Source of the DNA: Dehalococcoidales bacterium | GTDB taxonomy: Bacteria > Chloroflexota > Dehalococcoidia > Dehalococcoidales > UBA2162 | Direction: 5' to 3' | Assembly (NCBI GenBank): GCA_002685815.1 | Contig: NYYM01000065.1 | Location: 4,627-11,386 of the forward strand | Length of the DNA stretch: 6,760 bases | Part shown: piece after piece, positions 1 through 5,920 of the stretch | Layout: each line of letters opens with the position of its first letter | How positions within the stretch are numbered: the stretch's first letter is position 1 | Translations under genes and position numbers: made by a program | Notes under the pieces: generated by a model | The model's database searches: none | What the model was told of the DNA's origin: nothing | What the model saw: only the letters and a program-made list of their open reading frames with translations

Positions 1-1474
1 CGTACACCGCTTTAGCCTGTTCGATTATCTCCAGCACTTTAGCCTCTTCGGTATAGAGCTTGACCTGTAACTTGTCAAATATCCGTCCAAAATCCTGATG
101 CAGTTTAGCATGGAGAAGGGTGCCGAAATGGGAGAGTTTGAAGCCCTTTTCCACCGCCTGTCTATTGATCCGAATCCAGGCGATATCCCTTTGTCCGATG
201 TGCATCGATCCCTGAGCGTAGTTTATGAGATGGTGAATCTGGCGTTCCAGAATGGGCTCGTAGTCCTCCTGCATTTCCCGTCCGGCAACTTCAACGACAA
301 TGGCCAGAGGCAGTCGGGAACCCGGAGTAATATCAGCCAGTTCAGGGCCGATAACCTCAATCTTTCCATCTTCTACTTCATCCATCGGTCGACTGGTAAC
401 CCATTCGACCATAGGAGTCCTACCACCACCAGCCTCCAGATAAATCTCTTCACCCCGGACCCGCTCACCCTCAAAGGCAGCGCCAAAAGCTACCGGCACC
501 GGTACTTCAGTGACGGCAACTTTGAGACCTCTTACCTCTACCGCTTTAGCCACCATCTGGTCGTGGGGAATATTTGAGACAACGTGTTCGTAGGTGCAAA
601 TTCCGGTAGGCAATACTTCGGGTATCGGGGTATCGGCGATGACTGGAAAGCCCCAATTGATTGCCCCGGCAGCGTTGGCGTACCATTCGTCTGTAACGTA
701 GCCCAAGGGCAAGGCGAAGGCAAAAACACGGTCCTTGTTATAAATAAGGATCTTTCTGAAATCACCGGCCTCAATTCCACCGAAGGACATGGCAGCCCGA
801 GTGGCAAAACCCATAGAAAATACAGTGGCCGAAACATCAGGGCCAAACGATACCAGACGGGTGGGCCAGCCAATCTGCACTCCTGCCTCAATGAGTTGCT
901 CGGAGAATCTCTTGCCGCCGTATTCGGCTGACATAAATACATAGAGGTTCTTCTGTTGCAATTCCTGGGCGATCTGGGCTGCTATCTCACTGGTGGGGGC
1001 CGCACCGAGGATGGCGGCAAAACCGGGAGCGGTACCATCAACAAATTCAATGCCCCTTTTCCTGAGGATTATGTCATCTGCAGCACCCAGCCAGAGATTG
1101 TCAGCAGTGATATCTTCCGTCTTGGTATAGAAATTCGGCTCCTCCAGATACCTGACAGCTTCAATGAGTTCTTCAGCAAACAGGGTGGCCATCCCGGCAT
1201 CGAGAGCCGGAGCAAGATAGGGTAAAGGATGCGTATCCTTTACCGGTGGCGGCAAAATGGACTTGCATTTCTTTAAAACCGCCTCCATGTCACCCAACTT
1301 CTCCACCTTGGTACCCAGCATCCCGTAAATCACGGGTAGATAATAGGCCGTGTTGGGGAAACCGACCGGTTCGTTAACTCCCCATTTGTCCATCGCCTGC
1401 TGCCATTTTGTCTCAGCCTGCCCGACAATCTTATGAGCCCCTCTGATTGCCGCAGAGGCAATTATCTTAGACAT
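1..1474 (-). CDS. acsB: Acetyl-CoA synthase subunit of CODH/ACS (AcsB), 3'-truncated by window edge
   Basis: AcsB joins CO, a methyl group from the corrinoid protein and CoA into acetyl-CoA, in the cytoplasm and in complex with CODH. An open frame of 491 codons starts at the ATG at 1474-1472 and runs off the left edge; the family is about 730 residues. Visible family stretches include PVGFPNTAYYLPVIYGML (residues 36-53), AFGAAFEGERVRGEEIYLE (329-347), the GGRTP turn (350-354), KIEVIGPEL (371-379) and INYAQGSMHIGQRDIAW (417-433). Residues 1 to about 315 match the N-terminal CODH-binding, tunnel-lining domain that archaeal CdhC lacks, so this is the bacterial form. The next domain follows to the edge. 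The nickel A-cluster cysteines would begin roughly 20-30 residues beyond the window, so catalytic competence cannot be judged. An AGGAGG at 1491-1486 lies 11 bases upstream, and 48 bases separate it from cooS, so the two are probably cotranscribed. The N terminus is about 25-30 residues shorter than I recall for Moorella. Confidence 0.95.
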   Translation of the reverse strand, partial: MSKIIASAAIRGAHKIVGQAETKWQQAMDKWGVNEPVGFPNTAYYLPVIYGMLGTKVEKLGDMEAVLKKCKSILPPPVKDTHPLPYLAPALDAGMATLFAEELIEAVRYLEEPNFYTKTEDITADNLWLGAADDIILRKRGIEFVDGTAPGFAAILGAAPTSEIAAQIAQELQQKNLYVFMSAEYGGKRFSEQLIEAGVQIGWPTRLVSFGPDVSATVFSMGFATRAAMSFGGIEAGDFRKILIYNKDRVFAFALPLGYVTDEWYANAAGAINWGFPVIADTPIPEVLPTGICTYEHVVSNIPHDQMVAKAVEVRGLKVAVTEVPVPVAFGAAFEGERVRGEEIYLEAGGGRTPMVEWVTSRPMDEVEDGKIEVIGPELADITPGSRLPLAIVVEVAGREMQEDYEPILERQIHHLINYAQGSMHIGQRDIAWIRINRQAVEKGFKLSHFGTLLHAKLHQDFGRIFDKLQVKLYTEEAKVLEIIEQAKAVY

Positions 1475-1522
1475 GTCTCTCTAGCCCTCCTGTTATTTTC
1501 TGTTCCGTAAAAGACCTTTGTC

Positions 1523-3490
1523 CTATACCTTACCCAGTTCCCGCCTCATCTCCATATCGTAGAGGACTCGTTCTCTGGCTTTGTCAATGCCCAGGGCCTT
1601 GCGCTTCTCATCGATATGGTTAATGACCATCTCAGCTATTTTGAGCGGGTCAGGTTCAAAGTCCCACTTGCCACCGTAGATGCCCTCCATCTCCTTGAAA
1701 AGGTAATCGGTCACCTCTTTACTCCCGAGGGTGGGCCAGGTAGCCCCGAAAATTGTGTATACGCCGGAGCTGACAAAATATTGACCGATGGCAATAGCTT
1801 TTTCGCTCATCCACTCAGCGGCGACTCCGACTGCCGGCAGGTCACTTATGTCATCTCCCAGACCACCGTCTTTAACCATAGAGGTAGCGGCTATCAGTAT
1901 CCGACTATTATCAATACAGGCGCCCATATGAAGTACCGGCGGAATACCTACCGCTTCACAAACCGAACGGAGACCCTCACCGGCGAACTCAGCTGCCTCA
2001 GGCACCAGAAGCCCGAACTTGGCACAGGCCATAGCGGCACAACCGGTTTCAATCACCAAGACGTCATTCTTAATAAGTTCCTTGACCAGGGTAACGTGAA
2101 CGTCATCGTGACCGACCCTGGCATTATTACAGCCAACAACGCCAGCCACACCCCTGATACGCCCGTTGATAATATTATCATTCAGAGGGCGATAGGAGGC
2201 CCGGAAAAGCCCACCCAACAAGTAGTTAATGGTTTCATGACTGAACCCGGCTATCAGGTCAGTTTTGACATCAGGGATACGAACGTTTTCTCCCCGGTTG
2301 GAGTAGTTATCAATGGCGGCTCTGAGTATTTCTTTTCCGGATTCAACAGCTTTGTGTGCATCGAATTGCATGTGGATAGCGCCTTCTATTTTAGTCCGCG
2401 CATCTGTGGTTATCAACTTAGTATGATAGCAGTTGGCAACCTCAGCCAGTCCTTGCATGATACACTGGACATCAACCACCATTGCTTCAACGGCCCCGGT
2501 AACTATGGCGAGTTCCTGCTGGAGAAAATTCCCGGCGATGGGTATCCCATGACGCATCAATATCTCATTGGCCGTGCAGCACATACCAGTCAGGTTTATC
2601 CCTTTGGCTCCTTTTGATGCAGCGTAAGCGATCATTTCCGGGTCCTGGGCAGCTACGGCCAGCATTTCAGCAACATAAGGTTCGTGCCCGTGAATGACTA
2701 CATTGACCTCGTCCGCTTTGAGCACGCCAAGATTAACCTGGCTGGCTGCCGGCGCCGGAGTACCGAAAAGGATATCCTGGAGCTCGGTAGCGATCATTGC
2801 CCCTCCCCAGCCATCGGCCAGGGAGGTTCTGGCTCCGTGGGCCAGCAGGGATTTGTAGTCCTGGTCACAACCCATGTGAGTGCGGTGCATAGCTTCAGCT
2901 ACCTCACGGTCGATTCCTCTTGGAACTACGTCGAGCTTTCTCCAGAGTTCCTGCCGCTTAAGAGGAGCTCTCTTAATAAAGGTGAGTTCGCCCTCCTGCC
3001 TGCCAAAATCTTGCTGAAGCAACTCACCCACATCAATGGCTATTTCCTCGTTCGTACGGTCACCTATCTCGACACCCAGTTCCAGGGCAAGCTGCAACAA
3101 TTTCTGCTCATCCTTAATTTCAAAGCCTTCAATTTCGCCTTTAGCAGCTTCAATGAAGATTTTTGTCACTTCCCGGCCATGGTCTCCGTGAGAGGCCGTT
3201 CCGGCGGCTATCTTGCGCAGGAAACCGCGGGCAGCGATCGTTTCTGCCGTAGCCCCACAGAGTCCTTTTCGTTTATGGTGCTCTTCCAGAGTTTCCTCCT
3301 TGTTTCTGGGTAATGGTACCCGGCACGGCCCCATTGCACAGTGAGCACAGCAGCTCCCTTCTTCTCCGATGGGGCATGGTCTCATATTCGCAGCTCTTTC
3401 GAAGACAGTACTGACGCCTTCCGCGGCGGCCTTTTCTATCATTTCGATAGTCGCCGGATCAATACTCACCACTTTCTTTTGTTCCGCCAA
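1523..3490 (-). CDS. cooS: Anaerobic Ni-Fe carbon monoxide dehydrogenase catalytic subunit (CooS/AcsA)
   Basis: This enzyme interconverts CO and CO2. Beside acsB it supplies CO through the tunnel for acetyl-CoA synthesis. I place the start at TTG 3490-3488 (655 residues) because AGAGGTGAG sits just upstream. From that start the cysteines fall at 39 and 47 (cluster D, shared by the dimer) and 48, 51, 56, 78 (cluster B). Positions 39-56 equal the published numbering of C. hydrogenoformans CODH-II. Cluster C ligands are all present: the HGH at 267-269, Cys305 (after Cys304), Cys343, Cys454, Cys484 and Cys525 in HMGACIDNSR. His101, His104 and Lys564 (in MSEK) match the proton-relay and active-site residues His93, His96 and Lys563. 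Two length differences stand out: about 8 extra residues between the third and fourth B-cluster cysteines, and a loop about 9 residues shorter between Cys484 and Cys525. An in-frame ATG at 3580 would add 30 residues rich in Trp, Arg and Ser that are unlike the family. No cooC maturation gene is in the window. Confidence 0.97.
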   Translation of the reverse strand: MAEQKKVVSIDPATIEMIEKAAAEGVSTVFERAANMRPCPIGEEGSCCAHCAMGPCRVPLPRNKEETLEEHHKRKGLCGATAETIAARGFLRKIAAGTASHGDHGREVTKIFIEAAKGEIEGFEIKDEQKLLQLALELGVEIGDRTNEEIAIDVGELLQQDFGRQEGELTFIKRAPLKRQELWRKLDVVPRGIDREVAEAMHRTHMGCDQDYKSLLAHGARTSLADGWGGAMIATELQDILFGTPAPAASQVNLGVLKADEVNVVIHGHEPYVAEMLAVAAQDPEMIAYAASKGAKGINLTGMCCTANEILMRHGIPIAGNFLQQELAIVTGAVEAMVVDVQCIMQGLAEVANCYHTKLITTDARTKIEGAIHMQFDAHKAVESGKEILRAAIDNYSNRGENVRIPDVKTDLIAGFSHETINYLLGGLFRASYRPLNDNIINGRIRGVAGVVGCNNARVGHDDVHVTLVKELIKNDVLVIETGCAAMACAKFGLLVPEAAEFAGEGLRSVCEAVGIPPVLHMGACIDNSRILIAATSMVKDGGLGDDISDLPAVGVAAEWMSEKAIAIGQYFVSSGVYTIFGATWPTLGSKEVTDYLFKEMEGIYGGKWDFEPDPLKIAEMVINHIDEKRKALGIDKARERVLYDMEMRRELGKV

Positions 3491-3494
3491 TTTT

Positions 3495-3503
3495 CTCACC
3501 TCT
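3495..3503 (-). promoter_or_regulatory. Ribosome binding site that decides the cooS start
   Basis: The minus strand reads AGAGGTGAG followed by AAAA and then TTG. The GAGGTG core is 6 bases from the TTG, an ideal distance. The competing ATG at 3580 has only a weak AAGAGA-like purine stretch upstream. This favours initiation at TTG 3490. Confidence 0.7.
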
Positions 3504-3564
3504 TTTATTAGACTGGACCTAATCTCAAACTGCTGTTCGCGGTCGCGTTCACTTCGCGCCCACC

Positions 3565-3594
3565 AAAGAGACCAACTCATTACAAAGTCTCTTT
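3565..3594 (-). promoter_or_regulatory. Candidate RNA hairpin in the cooS leader
   Basis: AAAGAGAC and GTCTCTTT form a perfect 8-bp inverted repeat (arms at 3587-3594 and 3565-3572) with a 14-base loop. In the transcript the loop contains the upstream ATG (3580-3578). The stem has only 3 G-C pairs of 8 and no U-run follows, so it is not an ordinary terminator. It lies between the candidate -10 box and the preferred TTG start, so it would be a leader structure. Its function is unknown and chance occurrence is possible. Confidence 0.35.
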
Positions 3595-3625
3595 TACAGA
3601 CACACTATTCGATTGGGCAATATCT

Positions 3626-3631
3626 ATTATA
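3626..3631 (-). promoter_or_regulatory. Candidate -10 box upstream of cooS
   Basis: The minus strand has a perfect TATAAT. No good -35 hexamer sits 16-18 bases upstream: the best match at 18 bases, TTCGCT, has 3 of 6 bases, and TTGAGA is only 13 bases away. Transcription would start near 3619, giving a leader of about 130 bases to the TTG start. The 152-242 base gap after the rubrerythrin gene, the largest in the window, fits a separate cooS-acsB promoter. The support is weak. Confidence 0.3.
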
Positions 3632-3732
3632 GGCAGCCCGTTTGTCTCAAGCGAAAACACCTGAGCCACAAAGGCCAGCCAGCAATTTCCACCGGGTGTT
3701 CGCGGAGTCGTAGGATTCCGCCTCAACTCTAA

Positions 3733-4152
3733 CTAGAAATATCTTTTTAACAAGCCTTCAAGAGCCCTGGCGTGACGGGCCTCATCCCGGGAAGCTTCAT
3801 CAAAGATAGCCTGAATCTCACCTATTCCGGCCTCTTTGGCTTTAAGGCATGCATCCTGTTTGCCCTGACAAGCCCCGGTTTCACCGGCGATCATCTGTTC
3901 CAGGTTCTCTCTGGTGCTGTCCGAGATCATACCGCCAAGTTCAGCGAAACGGGCAGCGTGATTGGCTTCATCCCAGGCAATAGCCCTGAGAACACCGGTA
4001 ATCTCAGGATAGCCTTCCCTTTCAGCCTGTCTAGCCATGGCCAGATAAAGACCTACTTCCCCGGTTTCACCTCTAAAATTAGCCTGCACCGCTTGCTCGG
4101 TAGCGGTCCCCTTTGCAATACCCAGTTTATTCTCATTAGCCAGCTCTGCCAT
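3733..4152 (-). CDS. Rubrerythrin-type diiron protein without rubredoxin domain
   Basis: This is a 139-residue ferritin-like four-helix protein of the rubrerythrin superfamily. Members reduce hydrogen peroxide in the anaerobic cytoplasm; close relatives are often labelled NADH peroxidase. Helix 1 carries GETGEVGLYLAMARQAEREG (28-47), helix 2 WDEANHAARFAEL (60-72) with the E62-x-x-H65 ligand pair, helix 3 AGETGAC with Glu91, and helix 4 DEASRDEARHARALEGLLKR (118-137) with E124-x-x-H127. Classic rubrerythrin has a second Glu three residues after Glu91; here it is Ala94, which I believe is usual in this subfamily. The protein ends at helix 4 (KRYF), so the C-terminal rubredoxin domain with two CxxC knuckles is absent and electrons must come from a separate partner. 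Two cysteines (95, 102) are not arranged as a rubredoxin site. It lies 70 bases after the PerR-like gene and is probably cotranscribed with it. A run of seven G just before the ATG acts as the ribosome binding site. Confidence 0.9.
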   Translation of the reverse strand: MAELANENKLGIAKGTATEQAVQANFRGETGEVGLYLAMARQAEREGYPEITGVLRAIAWDEANHAARFAELGGMISDSTRENLEQMIAGETGACQGKQDACLKAKEAGIGEIQAIFDEASRDEARHARALEGLLKRYF

Positions 4153-4222
4153 ATCCCCCCCTTTTTTCGGTTAGATTCTACTATTCCACTCGCCGGGCAG
4201 CATTATTGCTGCTCAAAACACC

Positions 4223-4600
4223 TCAGGACTGGCATCCATTGCACAATCCCCGGAATTCCAGGCGATGGTAAAAGATCTGAAAACCAGTTTGTCGGGTCAG
4301 TCTTTCATTGAGTTCTGTATTCACGGCCTCATCCAGATCAACAATACAGTCACACTGCTCACACCTGAAATGATAGTGGTTCTGGGCTTCTTTATCGAAC
4401 CTGCTAATGCTACCAGCAAGGTCCAACTCCAGAATCACTCCCTCGCGTTTCAGTAATCTCAGGTTACGGTAGACCGTTCCGAGACTGATATTAGGTATTT
4501 CCTTCCTCACCCCTTCATAGATCCATTCGGCCGTGGGGTGAAGGGTTGTCCCTCTTATCGTCTTTAAGATTGCCTCTTTCTGTTTCGATTTTCTGGTCAT
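4223..4600 (-). CDS. perR: PerR-type Fur-family peroxide-sensing repressor
   Basis: This is a 125-residue cytoplasmic, metal-dependent DNA-binding repressor. The N-terminal winged helix contains the recognition segment SLGTVYRNLRLLKREG (39-54). The metal residues match B. subtilis PerR one for one: His21 (His37), Asp69 in RFD (Asp85), His75 and His77 (His91, His93) and Asp88 (Asp104), with identical spacing from His75 to Asp88. Asp69 is the residue that favours peroxide sensing by histidine oxidation; iron-sensing Fur proteins usually have Glu there. Two CxxC pairs, Cys80/Cys83 and Cys120/Cys123, form the structural zinc site. Cys85 is extra. The protein is slightly short at the N terminus (family about 135-150). 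It has its own strong promoter with a Fur/PerR-type palindrome over the start point, so it probably represses itself, and the rubrerythrin gene follows. A Fur or Zur role cannot be excluded from sequence alone. Confidence 0.88.
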   Translation of the reverse strand: MTRKSKQKEAILKTIRGTTLHPTAEWIYEGVRKEIPNISLGTVYRNLRLLKREGVILELDLAGSISRFDKEAQNHYHFRCEQCDCIVDLDEAVNTELNERLTRQTGFQIFYHRLEFRGLCNGCQS

Positions 4601-4637
4601 AACCTAACCTAAAAATTTACTCCAAAGCACCTTCTAG

Positions 4638-4652
4638 TAATGATTATCATTA
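4638..4652. promoter_or_regulatory. Fur/PerR-type operator (perfect 7-1-7 inverted repeat)
   Basis: TAATGAT-T-ATCATTA is a perfect 15-base dyad. On the minus strand the 19 bases around it match the E. coli Fur-box consensus GATAATGATAATCATTATC at 16 positions by my count. The match to the B. subtilis PerR-box consensus is poorer (10 of 14 defined positions). The site starts 3 bases after the -10 box and covers the expected transcription start (about -4 to +12), where a bound repressor would block RNA polymerase. It is 37 bases upstream of the PerR-like start codon, which suggests autoregulation. Confidence 0.85.
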
Positions 4653-4655
4653 TTA

Positions 4656-4684
4656 ATTTTAACAAGATCTACCCTTCATGTCAA
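4656..4684 (-). promoter_or_regulatory. Sigma-70-type promoter of perR-rubrerythrin
   Basis: The minus strand has a consensus TTGACA (4684-4679), a 17-base spacer and TAAAAT (4661-4656), which matches TATAAT at 5 of 6 positions. Transcription would start near 4649, giving a leader of about 49 bases before the ATG at 4600. The promoter lies wholly in the 108-base gap after acsD, its -35 box 24 bases past the acsD stop codon. The regulator and rubrerythrin can therefore be expressed apart from the upstream folD-orf72-acsD genes. Confidence 0.85.
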
Positions 4685-4708
4685 GGTTACCTCAGTGCCG
4701 GTCACTAC

Positions 4709-5665
4709 CTAGCCCCCGGGGGACACGGATAGTTCGGTAATCATATCGCGAACCAGCCCAATGGCCTCCGGATGCCTCATTATCAGCACATCAGCTCCAG
4801 CTAAAAGCAAAACAACAGCCGACATGGATTCCGTCAAGATACCTCTTTTCCTGGCATCACCCAACTTGGGGTCTTCTTCCGTCGGCAATTGCACTTCCTT
4901 GGTTTTCCAAACTTCCTTAGATATGTTACAAATGATGGGGAACTGGAGTTTTTCATCTTGCTGGGTCAATCCGGCCATTCTCATGCGCTCCATGACGGAA
5001 TAGGCGTATTCCAGACCATACCCGATGCCGCTGACAGTGGGGTCCATTACCAGTTGCTCATCGGAGACGCCGAGGTTACCGAGCAGGATATTTAGCTGTT
5101 TGGCCAGGTTTATGTCGATAGGTGTTGAAGCAATTACGGTATGGTGATAGGCTAGGGCGGCAGCCCCGATTTTCTTATGGTCACCCTCTTCCACCGGTCC
5201 AAGAATCAGGGCCTTGTCCTGACAGAGCTCGGCTACCTGCCTCAGAACCTCGGTATCTTTATCATGGTTGGCCGTTCCCCAGACAATCAAAGGCACGTCA
5301 ATGTTATCGGAAACTTTCTTGACGACTGCGGCAGCCTCTTCAGGACCGCGGTCTATGCCATTTGGGTCTGTGCTTATCAATTGCAGAGCGATCATTTCAG
5401 CCCCGTAGTCATCAATGCATTTCCTGGCCCAGGTAACAGGGTCATCGGTAACTCTGGCGAAAGGCTCTAATGCTGCTTCCGGCCAATCCTGAGGTGGGCA
5501 GTCCCAGACCTCCATAGCTATCTTGGGTACATTAGACATCTCGCCTTCAAAAAGGTAGAAGGGGTAAGATGTCTCCTCGCCAACGGTTACGGACGTGCTG
5601 CCCTTACCCAGTGTTACCTTTTTAATCTTGCCGCTATATGATGTTTTGGGAATCTCAACTGCCAT
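4709..5665 (-). CDS. acsD: Corrinoid iron-sulfur protein small subunit (AcsD/CdhD)
   Basis: AcsD pairs with AcsC to form the corrinoid iron-sulfur protein, which carries the methyl group from methyl-tetrahydrofolate to the A-cluster of AcsB. The 318 residues match the family size (about 310-325) and TIM-barrel fold. Recognisable parts are an N-terminal strand region with KGSTSVTVGEETSYPFYLFE (21-40), EMSNVPKIAMEVWD (42-55), ALQLISTDPNG (93-103), PLIVWGT (125-131), the conserved MDPTVSGIGYGLEYAYSVME (207-226), and a C-terminal helix-strand pair with LLLAGADVLIMRHPEA (286-301). The [4Fe-4S] cluster of the complex is on AcsC, so few cysteines are expected here. The ATG at 5665 has AGGAAGGAT about 9 bases upstream and follows orf72 by 19 bases. 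In many acetogens acsC is next to acsD; here the next gene is the PerR-like regulator, so acsC must be elsewhere, perhaps beyond acsB. No intrinsic terminator is visible after the TAG. Confidence 0.95.
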   Translation of the reverse strand: MAVEIPKTSYSGKIKKVTLGKGSTSVTVGEETSYPFYLFEGEMSNVPKIAMEVWDCPPQDWPEAALEPFARVTDDPVTWARKCIDDYGAEMIALQLISTDPNGIDRGPEEAAAVVKKVSDNIDVPLIVWGTANHDKDTEVLRQVAELCQDKALILGPVEEGDHKKIGAAALAYHHTVIASTPIDINLAKQLNILLGNLGVSDEQLVMDPTVSGIGYGLEYAYSVMERMRMAGLTQQDEKLQFPIICNISKEVWKTKEVQLPTEEDPKLGDARKRGILTESMSAVVLLLAGADVLIMRHPEAIGLVRDMITELSVSPGG

Positions 5666-5684
5666 TTTTCACTATCCTTCCTAG

Positions 5685-5903
5685 TTAGGCGGGATTCTTC
5701 CTTTTCTCACTGCCGTACCAGTCATTGCTGTAGTAGTACCTTTCCCCTGTTTCAAGGTATTTCAGTTTCTCCTGACGGCTTTCCAGTTTTTGTCTCCACC
5801 TGCCTACCTGGTAACTCTCCGGTTTGCCTTCCTCAAAGGTGGCCCCCAGTATCTCCACCTCTTCTCTGCCCGGGGCAGTCTTCATCTCAACTATATACTC
5901 CAT
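5685..5903 (-). CDS. Small hypothetical protein between folD and acsD
   Basis: I do not recognise this 72-residue protein. It is probably a real gene: AAGGAGGA lies 5 bases before the ATG, it fits between folD (17-base gap) and acsD (19-base gap) without overlap, and all three share strand and spacing. The N-terminal half (MEYIVEMKTAPGREEVEILG) alternates hydrophobic and polar residues as in beta strands. The C-terminal half is strongly charged, with QKLESRQEKLKYLETGERYY (38-57), probably helical, then YYYSNDWYGSEKRKN. It has no cysteine, no signal peptide and no membrane segment, so it should be cytoplasmic and is not itself a metal-cluster protein of the Cys type. Its position suggests a role linked to the folate or corrinoid methyl branch, but that is inference from location only. 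The aromatic, basic tail might bind a partner protein or nucleic acid. Confidence 0.75.
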   Translation of the reverse strand: MEYIVEMKTAPGREEVEILGATFEEGKPESYQVGRWRQKLESRQEKLKYLETGERYYYSNDWYGSEKRKNPA

Positions 5904-5908
5904 ACCTG

Positions 5909-5916
5909 TCCTCCTT
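5909..5916 (-). promoter_or_regulatory. Strong ribosome binding site of the small hypothetical gene
   Basis: The minus strand reads AAGGAGGA, then CAGGT, then ATG. This near-perfect site fills half of the 17-base gap after the folD stop codon and is the main evidence that the 72-codon frame is translated. Confidence 0.75.
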
Positions 5917-5920
5917 CAGC

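Noticed and set aside
98..1225. Several open frames on the plus strand, and one on the minus strand at 538-942, over the acsB region
   Set aside because: All overlap the continuous 491-codon acsB frame, which has clear family sequence throughout. None has a convincing ribosome binding site or recognisable protein.
1616..2617. Plus-strand open frame of 333 codons opposite cooS
   Set aside because: It lies wholly antisense to a well-supported cooS with all cluster ligands, shows no recognisable domain, and reads like a reverse-frame shadow of coding bias.
3702..3721. Possible terminator hairpin after the rubrerythrin gene (GCGGA with TCCGC)
   Set aside because: The stem is only 5 bp with a 10-base loop and no T-run follows on the minus strand.
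3772..4311. Plus-strand open frame of 179 codons opposite the rubrerythrin gene
   Set aside because: The minus-strand protein has all ferritin-like helix motifs; the plus-strand product has no recognisable feature and runs into the PerR-like gene.
4713..4722. CCCCCGGGGG palindrome at the end of acsD
   Set aside because: It encodes the last residues (Ser-Pro-Gly-Gly), leaves no loop and has no T-run, so it is not a credible terminator.
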